From: Pachyseris speciosa
Lineage: Eukaryota; Cnidaria; Anthozoa; Scleractinia; Pachyseridae
Reading direction: 5' to 3'
Assembly: GCA_016490735.1 (NCBI GenBank)
Contig: JAEMWC010000213.1
Span: 304,001-368,000 of the forward strand
DNA length: 64,000 nucleotides
A model generated the notes under the pieces. It made no database searches. It was given only the letters and a program-made list of their open reading frames with translations, and was not told the origin of the DNA. A program made the translations under genes and the position numbers. The stretch's first letter is position 1. Every line of letters starts with the position of its first letter. Below, piece after piece: positions 35,801 to 40,222 of this stretch.

Positions 35801-38791
35801 TTCTGGTATCATCTGCACGCAGGCTAGTAAATTCCAACCAGGGTTTTTTTTTTGCAATAAAGTCAGGGGTATCTTCAGTTGGTAGTATTTACTAGGCGTT
35901 CTCTCGCCCACTCCTTCCCAGACTTCGCGAAGACAAAGGGGAAAGAGGGAATGCCTTGGGACCAGGCTGCTGGTGCAAGTTTTTATTCTGATCCCATGCA
36001 AATTGAACTCATTTTCATATTATGAATTGTTGTGCACCAGGCCTCACTTTGAAAAAGAGACCAAAGGTACTGTAATTCAGAAATGGCCTATTTTACTAAA
36101 CAAAAATTAATGAACTTGATGAATGAAGTCGCAGTCATTTCCATGAGGAGTATACCAACACTGCACATATGACCATGATCTGTTTCTTTACTGTTAATCC
36201 CTGTCAATATTAATTGTCATAGTGTAAATCTAGTTTGCTTTTTTGAGGTACACAGACTTGTGTGACTAATAACCTCAATTAACTTATTAAAACCTTTTGT
36301 CTACAGGCCCTCGTGTTCTTTGGTGAGGTGCTTCTTTTCATGAACTGGGCCCCTGTAGGAGATATGGTTTTGGTAAGGCTGACATTTTACTATCAATGAT
36401 AATCATGCCAGTCAATTGTATGACTTTTGTGTAAATATGTTTATTGCTAGTAGGTACACTGGACCAGCTAAGAAGGGCTTTGTCTTGTTAGCTAGGCCAT
36501 TATGCTTTGATTGCATCTGTTAGACTACTGTGATAGAATTCTGTGTTGCTTGACATTTTCGTAGATGTAACCAAAGCCATTTTTAGGGTTGATTTACATT
36601 ACCAGGGGTTTCATCAAGTTTTTGAGCAGGAAGGCATTTAAGCCTGGTTCACACTAGCGACATAACGACATAAAAAGGACTTTATCTGGATGTAAAAAGG
36701 ATGTTTTATGTTTGCAGTTTGAACATGCAGACATAATGACATGTTAGCAACATAACAACATGAACATAGCAACATAAAGATAAAACTGATCTTTTCCTTA
36801 ATATGTAATTATGTCGTTGTTGTAATGTCGTTATGTTGCTAGTGTGAACCAAGCTTTACTTTTCACAGGCAGGCAAATATATTTGGGTTTAATGTCTTCA
36901 TCACAAAAAAATTAATTACCTTGATGTGCTTGTGGCAGGCAGACAGGCAAAACTATGTTCACAGTTAAACCAATTTTCCCTGTGCCTGGCCGTTAATGAA
37001 ACTCCCTGTATAATACTCATACATTTCTAACCTGCGATCAGGCATTCTGTTTATCTTTTGTATGGGGGAGGGAGAAAATTAGGTACACCTGTTACAATTA
37101 CCGTATGAGTGGCCTGCACTTCGTCCAGAATCTTGACTTTATTCTGATTGGTTGTAGAACAAAGGAGTCTTTTGAGCCTAATTCCGATTTGTTACTTGAT
37201 TTACATATGGGACTTCTGGTGTAAACTCAACACAAATAAGCCATCATGTTAGCTGCCAAGGCGAATTTTATGCAGCTATAACTTACTCCCTTCAAGTTTA
37301 TTCACAAATCCTTGAAGGAAGAGTCGATGGAATCACCCCAAGGATTGTTTACTTAAAAGAAGACGTTTTGGCCGTACTTTCTACGGGATTTGGCAAGAGC
37401 TTCATTTACTAATATTGAAAGTGATTTTCATGATATTTACAAGTAATACTGAACACCGAAGTTAGTGGCGAGGAGACCTCGGCAAACTATAAGGCTTCTG
37501 TAGTTGTGGTTAGTCCCCTGGAATATATATGACCAAGAAAAGAAGGTGGATTGTGCTGCTGCGATTGAGGTGTCAGTTAAAGACCACAGAGAAATCGGAA
37601 AATCAACTCATGGAACTACTGTGTATAACAATGGACGACTTATTTTAGTATTCATGGCACACTTTGTGCAAGAGGTGCTGCTACAGAATCAAAGTTTATT
37701 CCCACACTTGTGATCGTTTTATGATAAAATAAAGGATTCTTATGTTCCACTGGCAGATTCTTTTATAGTGAATTCTTTGTTTTGCATGGATTTCTGGTAA
37801 AATCTGATTGGCTCACATTTATTGTATGACACAAGATAACTTTGCAGTTGACAGGTAAACAACTGAGGGTAGCAGACGACTCATACAGTAATTTTATCAG
37901 GCGTACCTTTCTCTCTCTCTCTCTCTACCACATACAAAAGAGCAGGTTAACACATTTCCTCTCTAGTGTGCACATGATCTCTTGTGAGCTAATGAAACTT
38001 ACTCACTGCAGACATTTCAGAAATATGGGATGGTTGTTGTGTGAGCATTAGTAGGTAATTGGGTAACTAAGGTCTCCTTGTAGCTCAGTGTTTTTGCTCA
38101 AGTCACAGATTCGGGTCCCAAAGGTAACCAAAGAATCGTTGTTGTTTTTAGTATATTATCATACCTCCTCGACGGTCGACTGCTGAAGCTGTTCAGATTC
38201 TTGTCTCACATCTTCTTGGAGATGCTGGTAGTCCATGGCTTGTGGGAAAGGTAAGAATCTCAAATGGTGCTGCAAATTTGTTGATGCAGCAATGCCCAAA
38301 AGTGGCTATTTTTTGTTTGACTTTTCTACTATTTATTTTCAAACAACGTACTTGTGCATATTTGCTCATAAGTTCATGCATCATTGTTTGCATAGATTTC
38401 CGATGTAATAAGAGGGTCTGGTGAAAGTGACACAGCTCATGCCACAAGCATGGAATACTCCCTTTTGATGACTACTTTCATCTCGGTTCTGGGAGGCTTC
38501 TGTTTCTTAATGTGTGCCGTCTATCTGGTAAAAGATCGCGAAAAAGCAGAAACATACACTAGAGCCCAAGAGGATGAGAGCTCGTTGTTGGGATCAGTGG
38601 CATCAGAACGTTTTACTCCTGCAGCCTCTGAAAATCAGGCTCAGGAAAATGATGATGATGATGATGATGATGACAAACTAATTGGAATCGATCCTGTTAC
38701 TCCTACGCCATCTGAAAGAGAAACACTAGTAGTTCCGGTGGATGTTCACACTGGACCACCAGTTCAAGAACAAAATAGCCAGGTCATCTGA
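623..38791 (+). CDS. SPNS: Spinster-family major facilitator transporter (SPNS-like), 10 exons
   Basis: The coding exons are 623-836, 5817-6025, 6729-6880, 8795-8864, 12317-12480, 15869-16000, 34250-34445, 36307-36372, 38152-38250 and 38396-38791. All introns are GT-AG and the phases join without a break into 565 residues, close to vertebrate SPNS1/2 (about 530-550). The product is a 12-helix membrane transporter. Visible family signatures are [12 protein letters not shown] at the end of exon 1, [11 protein letters not shown] and [10 protein letters not shown] in exon 2, [19 protein letters not shown] and [14 protein letters not shown] across exons 3-4, [11 protein letters not shown] in exon 5, [10 protein letters not shown] in exon 7, and [21 protein letters not shown] in exon 9. 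In vertebrates, SPNS1 is a lysosomal lysophospholipid transporter and SPNS2 exports sphingosine-1-phosphate. The sequence mixes features of both, so the paralogue is not resolved. The N-terminus has a CCCC cluster (residues about 39-42, possibly lipidated) and the C-terminal tail has eight consecutive Asp. The start is the first ATG of the frame, at 623. Confidence 0.95.
906..1288. mobile_element. TTAA-flanked inverted-repeat element (MITE) in SPNS intron 1
   Basis: The left end after TTAA (902-905) reads AGGGGCAGTGTCACG. The right end before TTAA (1289-1292) reads CGGTGACAGTGCTCCT, its imperfect inverse. Duplicated TTAA targets are the hallmark of piggyBac-type elements. No transposase is present, so this would be a non-autonomous copy of 383 bp. 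Confidence 0.65.
1293..3330. other. SPNS intron 1, no gene seen
   Basis: AT-rich intron sequence with no recognised gene on either strand. It includes a (CGA)n run near 1368-1381. Around 2490-2650 there are repeated phrases about CATGTTTGA and GTTTAGCC that recur near 24330-24440, which suggests an old dispersed repeat. Confidence 0.5.
2744..2779. repeat. Short hairpin, relict of the GCAGAGG MITE family
   Basis: AGCAGAGGTTTCTC is followed after a 7-base loop by GAGACCTCTGCT, its near-perfect inverse. The same GCAGAGG core occurs in the TA-flanked hairpins at 23655-23723 and 11154-11270. Confidence 0.5.
3331..3556 (+). repeat. Probable non-LTR retrotransposon 3' end with (ATT)n tail
   Basis: An AT-rich stretch ends in GCGCTATATAAATAAA followed by about nine ATT repeats at 3530-3556. 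Phrases of the type GCTATATAAAT before a trinucleotide tail mark 3' ends of CR1/L2-like LINEs and their SINE partners. No coding part remains. Confidence 0.45.
3861..3920 (-). ncRNA. Hammerhead-ribozyme-like motif, imperfect core
   Basis: The minus strand reads a 9-base stem strand AACAGTATT (3920-3912), then ACC, CTGAAGG, a short hairpin GCAGCATTGC, CGAAACGTC, GGT and the matching strand AATACTGTT (3869-3861). This order (stem I, CUGANGA-like box, stem II, GAAA, minimal stem III ACGU, cleavage C, stem I) is that of minimal type I hammerheads reported in Penelope-like elements. The core base A9 is G here, so activity is doubtful. No Penelope reverse transcriptase was seen nearby. Confidence 0.4.
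3957..5816. other. SPNS intron 1, no gene seen
   Basis: Intron sequence with poly-purine and poly-A rich tracts, including a (CAA)n run at 4003-4021 and a (CTAT)n run at 4893-4908. No conserved protein segment was recognised. The SPNS exon 2 acceptor CCCCAG lies at 5811-5816. Confidence 0.5.
6510..6657. mobile_element. Hairpin MITE copy (TTTTATCCTTGG family)
   Basis: The left arm contains CATTTTTATCCTTGGTTTAAA and the right arm reads AACCAATTTTAAACCACAAC. The two are imperfect inverses. A better-preserved copy lies at 29470-29630 with the same TTTTATCCTTGG arms and central GGTAATGT.GATAAT. Confidence 0.5.
7078..8610. mobile_element. TA-flanked terminal-inverted-repeat DNA transposon, non-autonomous
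   Basis: The ends are CAGTACCGGTTAAAGGTAAG at 7078 and its exact inverse ending at 8610, with the match extending through GTTGACAGTCTC. Both ends are followed by repeats of CTCGATTCTCGACTCGATCC. A TA dinucleotide flanks each side (7076-7077 and 8611-8612), as expected for the Tc1/mariner/pogo superfamily. The 1.53-kb interior shows no transposase motifs. It interrupts SPNS intron 3. Confidence 0.8.
9173..9388. mobile_element. MITE, TGAAGGGCT family, copy 1
   Basis: The ends are TGAAGGGCT and AGCCCTTCA, about 216 bp apart. Internal CTTAGCACAGTCTTCCACCAA is shared with the copy at 41413-41632. The inner part (TCATTTGCTGATGTCGTCC) is shared in inverse orientation with 11365-11520. Confidence 0.7.
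9400..10620. other. SPNS intron 4 stretch, no gene seen
   Basis: No conserved gene is recognisable. The sequence shows duplicated phrases such as CTTGCTGACGTTTACCTCGCATG near 9870-9900. Open frames here are short and lack family motifs. Confidence 0.4.
10623..11080 (+). mobile_element. tRNA-derived SINE-like element, family 1
   Basis: The head GGTTAGCTCAGTGGTAGAGC...GGTTCAAACCCCGGCCGGACCA (10627-10692) carries recognisable A and B box promoter sequences. The 5' acceptor strand no longer pairs with the 3' strand, so it is not a functional tRNA. The body contains GGGACGTTAAAGAACCCACA and the element ends in (CCATTA)n at 11058-11080. A second copy in inverse orientation lies at 31503-31803. Confidence 0.7.
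11154..11270. mobile_element. TA-flanked hairpin MITE, CCCTG..GCAGAGG-like family
   Basis: The ends are CCCTGGATGCCAGAGGT and ACCTCTGGCATCCAGGG, a perfect 17-bp inverted repeat, with TA on both sides (11152-11153 and 11271-11272). The length is 117 bp and there is no coding capacity. Confidence 0.75.
11365..11520. mobile_element. MITE, TGAAGGGCT family, truncated copy 2
   Basis: This is an inverse copy of most of the element at 9173-9388, ending in CAGCCCTTCA at 11520. Shared inner sequence includes TTTTCTCGAAAACTGAGCG and AAAATTCAGCTCATTTGGAC. The other terminal repeat is missing. Confidence 0.65.
11676..11960 (+). mobile_element. tRNA-derived SINE-like element, family 2, copy 1
   Basis: The head GTTAGCACAGTGGTGGGAGT...GGGTTCGATTCCCAGAC contains A and B box-like sequences. 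It is followed by the diagnostic GAGAGGTTTTTCTCCGGGT and TTTTCCCCTCTCC. The same head and body occur at 13686-13956, so this is a repeat family and not a unique tRNA gene. Confidence 0.7.
11961..12030. repeat. (GTT)n followed by (ATT)n microsatellite
   Basis: About thirteen GTT repeats run directly into about eight ATT repeats. The tract lies at the 3' tail of the preceding retroposed sequence. Confidence 0.9.
12481..13195. other. SPNS intron 5 stretch, no gene seen
   Basis: No gene or well-defined repeat is recognised. The segment has a locally higher GC content near 12780-12900, with GGCCGCCATTTTG at 12798-12810. Confidence 0.4.
13205..13475. mobile_element. MITE, TAGTATAAATCTACTAG family, copy 1
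   Basis: The ends are TTAGTGTAAATCTATTAGCATT and GACTAGTAGATTTATACTAA. They surround a hairpin ACTCACTATCTAT...ATAGATAGTGAGT and are followed by TTTCTATGTGTGATAGAAAT. Related copies lie at 34490-34740 and 34741-35185. Confidence 0.6.
13686..13956 (+). mobile_element. tRNA-derived SINE-like element, family 2, copy 2
   Basis: The head ATGGCACCGTGGTGAAAGC...GGGTTCGATTCCCGGAC has a near-consensus B box. The body GAGAGGTTTTTCTCCGGGTT matches the copy at 11676-11960. It ends with GTGCTGTATAAGTTCTAAAT and (ATT)n at 13936-13956. Confidence 0.75.
14091..15102. mobile_element. piggyBac-like non-autonomous element with TTAA duplication
   Basis: The element starts CCCATTGACTACCGGC after TTAA (14087-14090) and ends CCGGTACGGGTGCCAATGGG before TTAA (15103-15106). 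A TTAA target with a CCC-starting terminus is the classic piggyBac signature. The 1.0-kb interior has no recognisable transposase. A short frame at 14687-14890 shows no motif. Confidence 0.75.
15103..15868. other. SPNS intron 5 end, no gene seen
   Basis: AT-rich intron sequence. It includes alternating phrases of the type CTATTGCAATAG near 15470-15540, which look like a short degenerate repeat. The exon 6 acceptor TTTAACAG is at 15861-15868. Confidence 0.45.
16001..17016. other. SPNS intron 6 start, no gene seen
   Basis: No conserved gene or full repeat is recognised between the exon 6 donor (GTAAGT at 16001) and the TA-flanked transposon that begins at 17017. Confidence 0.4.
18361..18545 (-). 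repeat. Probable retroposon 3' end
   Basis: CAGTTTCAGTTTCAGTTTATT at the left edge is a tandem-type 3' tail on the minus strand. It is followed by AT-rich, non-coding sequence. It is separate from the (ATTCA)n tail of the LINE that starts at 18641. Confidence 0.35.
18641..21590 (-). pseudogene. CR1/Jockey-like LINE, 5'-truncated and frameshifted
   Basis: Read on the minus strand from 21590. The C-terminal part of an AP-like endonuclease (LTDHIYAN and [10 protein letters not shown], about 21575-21450) is followed by a frameshift near 21365. The reverse transcriptase spans 21377-19332. It includes [75 protein letters not shown] and the catalytic FADDTN box near 19755. The C-terminal domain ([32 protein letters not shown]) is at 19150-18990. 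The 3' tail on this strand is (TTGAA)n at 18660-18641. Several frameshifts and the insertion at 20090-20450 break the frame. It lies within the DNA transposon 17017-22047. Confidence 0.85.
20090..20455 (-). mobile_element. 3' fragment of a second LINE inserted into the first LINE
   Basis: On the minus strand this reads a LINE C-terminal domain ([20 protein letters not shown], then [17 protein letters not shown]) from about 20430 to 20240. A (TAAA)n tail follows at 20128-20090. It splits the host LINE between the GFRKSYS and [10 protein letters not shown] parts of its reverse transcriptase. Three tandem GAATAACTTT copies at 20440-20469 mark the junction. Confidence 0.75.
22540..24328. mobile_element. 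Foldback-like element with long inverted repeats
   Basis: The left end GTGACCCTCCATGGGAAAAC, continuing AGTGAATAAGGTGATC..CGCACACGGCACG, is inverted at 24328-24265. The inner termini share CGTGTTAACACGG-like and GCGTG-rich phrases. The target duplication is unclear. No transposase motif was found in the 1.8-kb interior. Confidence 0.7.
23655..23723. mobile_element. TA-flanked 69-bp hairpin MITE nested in the foldback element
   Basis: The ends CCCTGTGAGCAGAGG and CCTCTGCTCGCAGGG are inverses, and the arms continue with TCCTTCGATCTTCC/GGAAGATCGAAGG. The loop is only about 11 bases. TA flanks both sides (23653-23654 and 23724-23725). Confidence 0.8.
24519..24756. repeat. Tandem duplication with 119-bp period
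   Basis: ATACTAGTGTCTGATGGTAA at 24519 recurs at 24638. The match continues for about 92 bp through CACATGTCTTCCCTCCAT and CACTTTCATAAC. Only a few substitutions separate the two copies, so the duplication is recent. Confidence 0.8.
25044..25810. mobile_element. TTAA-flanked inverted-repeat element
   Basis: The ends are GGTGGCTGAACACAGTTTTC and GAAAACTGTGTTCGGCCACC, inverse with one mismatch. TTAA flanks both sides (25040-25043 and 25811-25814). This suggests a piggyBac-like target preference, although the termini do not start with CCC. The interior has no transposase. Confidence 0.7.
25943..26497. repeat. Two 185-bp direct repeats spaced about 367 bp apart
   Basis: The segment beginning GTTGTCACATATCGGAAAATG near 25957 recurs near 26324. 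The match continues through GATTCACCTTGTGTCTTT, TATGTTAAGAGAAGTGTCTA and CTCCAGATGGACTGCCGTGT. A hairpin MITE lies between the copies. Confidence 0.75.
26141..26245. mobile_element. Hairpin MITE, TAGTCTCTAA family
   Basis: The ends are TAGTCTCTAAATTTGGCG and CGCCAAAAATTAGAGACTA, an imperfect inverted repeat around a GC-rich centre. There is no coding capacity. Confidence 0.65.
26498..28082. other. SPNS intron 6 stretch, partly a duplicate of 30290-30480
   Basis: No intact gene is seen. GTTGTTGACCACCTAATACAT at about 27380-27400, followed by ATATTGACT..TCTGTGCCCCA, is also present at 30333-30410. This implies that this block and the neighbouring degenerate EGF exon arose by duplication of the nested gene's 3' region. 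Confidence 0.5.
28083..28190 (-). pseudogene. Decayed EGF-like exon, duplicate of the nested PAN/EGF gene exon
   Basis: The minus strand reads [15 protein letters not shown] followed by [16 protein letters not shown], an EGF module. The second and fourth expected cysteines are replaced (PS for PC, SF for SC). The 3' junction GATGA|GTAAGT is intact and keeps phase 1, as in the functional EGF exon at 30695. At the 5' side no AG acceptor exists where the frame requires it (TTTTTCTGC directly before ATATAAACGAG). I infer a dead exon that once encoded a second EGF repeat. Confidence 0.6.
28206..29469. other. SPNS intron 6 stretch, no gene seen
   Basis: A purine-rich tract at about 28260-28450 and AT-rich sequence after it. 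No conserved protein or RNA gene is recognised. Confidence 0.4.
29470..29630. mobile_element. Hairpin MITE (TTTTATCCTTGG family)
   Basis: The left arm TATATGTTGTAGTTCAATTT..ATCCTTGG is inverted as CCAAGGAT..AAGTGAACCACAACATATA on the right. The centre has GGTAATGTATGATAATGAG, as in the copy at 6510-6657. Confidence 0.65.
29779..29839. repeat. (AAT)n microsatellite
   Basis: About twenty uninterrupted AAT repeats. The adjoining ATTGTTTATTCAACC suggests that it is a retroposon tail. Confidence 0.95.
29840..30557. other. Region 3' of the nested PAN/EGF gene
   Basis: AT-rich sequence containing the duplicated block about GTTGTTGACCACCTAATACA. On the minus strand this is downstream of the PAN/EGF stop codon and should include its 3' untranslated region. 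No additional exon could be recognised. Confidence 0.4.
30558..31218 (-). CDS. Secreted PAN/Apple plus EGF-like protein, nested antisense in SPNS intron 6
   Basis: Exon 1 is 31218-30874 (115 codons) and ends AAG|GTGTGT. Exon 2 starts at 30695 after TTTCAG and can read to a TAA at 30558, giving 160 residues. Residues about 1-19 ([16 protein letters not shown]) look like a signal peptide. A PAN/Apple-type domain follows, with [17 protein letters not shown] and HFCELLK and regularly spaced cysteines. The EGF module in exon 2 has [13 protein letters not shown] and [15 protein letters not shown] with six cysteines. A GTATGT donor inside exon 2 (30580) could instead splice to further exons, but none was found intact. 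The start is the first ATG with a signal peptide. The role is unknown. Such small extracellular PAN/EGF proteins are common in cnidarians and generally bind proteins or glycans. Confidence 0.7.
31503..31803 (-). mobile_element. tRNA-derived SINE-like element, family 1, inverse copy
   Basis: On the minus strand from 31803 the head reads GGTTAGCTCAGTTGGTAGAG...GGTTCAAACACCGGC. It is followed by GGGTCTTTAAATAATTGAGG and GGGACATTAAAGAACCCACA, as in the copy at 10623-11080. The adjoining ACTGAGCTAACCGGTAGTA is duplicated at its edge (31787-31826). Confidence 0.7.
31830..33106. other. SPNS intron 6 stretch, no gene seen
   Basis: No conserved coding segment is recognised. A hammerhead-like sequence lies at 32540-32610. 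The rest is AT-rich intron. Confidence 0.4.
32540..32610 (+). ncRNA. Hammerhead-like motif, plus strand
   Basis: The sequence reads TTCACC, CTGAGGA, a strong hairpin GACTGT-TCTAC-ACAGTC, then CGAAATATA and GGTGG. TCACC and GGTGG can pair as stem I, and the hairpin is stem II. One extra A lies between CTGAGGA and the hairpin, and stem III would be only A-U. It resembles the hammerhead-like ends of Penelope-type elements but is not a clean consensus. Confidence 0.3.
33107..33670. mobile_element. TTAA-flanked inverted-repeat element
   Basis: The left arm starts AGTGTTACTACGATCAGAAA and the right arm ends TTTCTAATAGTAGTAGCACT. The arms remain complementary for about 150 bp, including AAGCAGAAGACTGTTTACTTT and CCGCCATTA. 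TTAA lies at 33103-33106 and 33671-33674. There is no transposase. Confidence 0.75.
33908..34113 (+). mobile_element. tRNA-derived SINE-like element, family 3, copy 1
   Basis: The head 33908-33980 folds as a tRNA-like cloverleaf. GGCTTGT pairs perfectly with ACAAGCC, and the B box-like sequence is GGGTTCGCATCCC. The anticodon loop CCGGTAT suggests a Thr(GGT) ancestor, although position 33 is C and not T. The body CTGAATTTTTTTTCAGGTTT is shared with the copy at 42638-42845. Confidence 0.65.
34490..35185. mobile_element. Two tandem copies of the TAGTATAAATCTACTAG MITE family
   Basis: ATTAGATTATGAGCTC(A/G)AGA occurs at about 34489 and 34744. Each copy is followed by a hairpin GATTTCTAT...ATAGAAATC and by AAAGAAGT(A/G)GCC(A/G)CCATTTTG. 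The second copy ends with two TAGTAGATTTATACTA phrases. The copy at 13205-13475 is the same family inverted. Confidence 0.6.
35190..36306. other. SPNS intron 7 end, no gene seen
   Basis: No coding segment is recognised except as intron. A small MITE lies at 35723-35824. The exon 8 acceptor CTACAG is at 36301-36306. Confidence 0.4.
35723..35824. mobile_element. TA-flanked hairpin MITE, GCCTGCGTGCAGA family
   Basis: The ends GCCTGCGTGCAGATG and CATCTGCACGCAGGC... are near-perfect inverses, with only 102 bp between the TA target copies at 35721-35722 and 35825-35826. Confidence 0.8.
36639..36858. mobile_element. MITE, TTCACACTAGCGACAT family
   Basis: The ends AAGCCTGGTTCACACTAGCG and CTAGTGTGAACCAAGCTT are inverted repeats. 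The arms continue with ACATAACGACAT/ATGTCGTTATGT. It is non-coding and lies in SPNS intron 8. Confidence 0.75.
36859..38151. other. SPNS intron 8 end, no gene seen
   Basis: Frames here lack conserved motifs. A (CT)n run occurs at 37909-37927. TAGCTCAGTG...TTCGGGTCCC near 38092-38120 resembles tRNA boxes but does not fold as a tRNA. Confidence 0.4.
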
Positions 38792-39163
38792 TTACAAAGG
38801 ATTAAAAAATATTTGAAAGTATTAATTAGTTGACCATTACAATAAGAAAAATGCTTTTTCAGTGTCTTTGTGACATAATTGTCAAGTTGAATTGAAAAGA
38901 ATAATATTAATTCTTATGTAAAGATACCTTTGTTTTAGAGGCCCACAATATATATAATTATATTTAGTACAATATACTACTTTGTCCAGTTGCACTCAGT
39001 CTGATAAATACAATCATTTGCTGTGACAAGTTTGTTTTAATTGACATTCTCATATTTTTCTGATGTTTTTAATAAGATATGAATCAAAAGAAATATTAAT
39101 GTTTAGTTCATTGTGTTTTCTGTGAGGGAAATCAAAGGCTTTTTCATGGAAAATAACATTAAT
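38792..39163. other. SPNS 3' untranslated region and intergenic sequence
   Basis: AT-rich sequence after the SPNS stop at 38789-38791. ATTAAA at 38801 is a weak poly(A) signal very close to the stop. No canonical AATAAA could be assigned. Confidence 0.4.
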
Positions 39164-39498
39164 CAGGAGCCCATTACTAGGAGCGTACAGCTCCCATACT
39201 AAGCCTATGTCATGGCATTTTTACTGACCGATCTATTTTTAGACTATCTTTTCCCGCGAAAAAGGACAACAAGGACGGTGACGGCAACGAGAGCGCCACA
39301 AAACAATAGTTTTAATGAGCAAAAACAAAAGCTCTGTACGTGTAGATCCTTGTGGCACGTGCAGCGACTTGTGATTGGTCATTGGACTCCTGCAGGAGTC
39401 TGATTTTGGCGGGAAATTTAATCTAAAAATAAATTGGTCTGTGAAAACGCCGTGACAGTAATATAGGGCAGCTGTACACTCCTGGTGATGGGCTCCTG
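39164..39498. mobile_element. MITE, CAGGAGCCCAT family, copy 1
   Basis: The left end is CAGGAGCCCATTACTAGGAG and the right end is CTCCTGGTGATGGGCTCCTG, inverse with few mismatches. Internal arms contain GACCGATCTATTTTTAGA and AAAATAAATTGGTCTG. A second copy lies in a RAD1 intron at 42012-42391. Confidence 0.8.
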
Positions 39499-40222
39499 CA
39501 TTAATTTATTTTGTCCTTTCCTGGTAGAAATACAAGTGCACATGTTACCCTACAAGGCAAGATCACAAAAGTTGGGCAATCTGTGTTCAATCTGCCTTGA
39601 ATCACTGACTTAAAGCTTGATTTTACACCAAGGGGACATGTGATCTTTGTCAATCACACTTCTTGAAGGAAGTCCTCCTTAGGAAGGATAAAGATCACTC
39701 TAGGACTATTGCGGGCCATGAAGTGTGAAGGCCTTTTTAGGTTTAAAAGTTGGCAATTTGTGGACTTTTCTTGGATTAAAAACTGGAAACAAAATGAGCT
39801 GTAGATATACGGTGCTCGGTAAAAAGTTGTGCATGGACTGAAGGGTTTGATTTTGTTATTAATTCATTTCCCTCTAAAACATTGGGAAAAAATTGAACCA
39901 AAAAAATGTCATTGTGATTGTTTGCGTACTCCTACAATGCACTGCTGTTGCACTCACTGGTGAAACTGATTGACCAAACACATGACTTAAAATAATTAAC
40001 CTCAGCTGAAATATCAAAGTTTACAAATGTGCCTCCAAGGTTCAAACTATTTACAATGTATAAACTACCTTGTACATACAAAAATATGGTGATTACAAGT
40101 TGTTGCTGAAGAATTTAGATATCAAAGAAATTCTTTTTGCATAACAAAGGGGAGTTCTTCTATATTTATTTGAGTTGATAACAAACAGTGAATTGATGGT
40201 TCTGTTGGTATTTTCCTTGTGT
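39499..40222. other. Intergenic region between SPNS and RAD1 3' ends
   Basis: The two genes converge here. No gene is seen. It includes the RAD1 3' untranslated region at its right edge. Confidence 0.45.
40165..40170 (-). terminator. Candidate RAD1 poly(A) signal
   Basis: The minus strand reads AATAAA about 53 bp past the RAD1 stop codon, a plausible distance for a short 3' untranslated region. Confidence 0.45.

Noticed and set aside
38090..38125. tRNA-like A and B box phrases
   Set aside because: The spacing and stems do not form a cloverleaf, and it abuts the SPNS exon 9 acceptor region.
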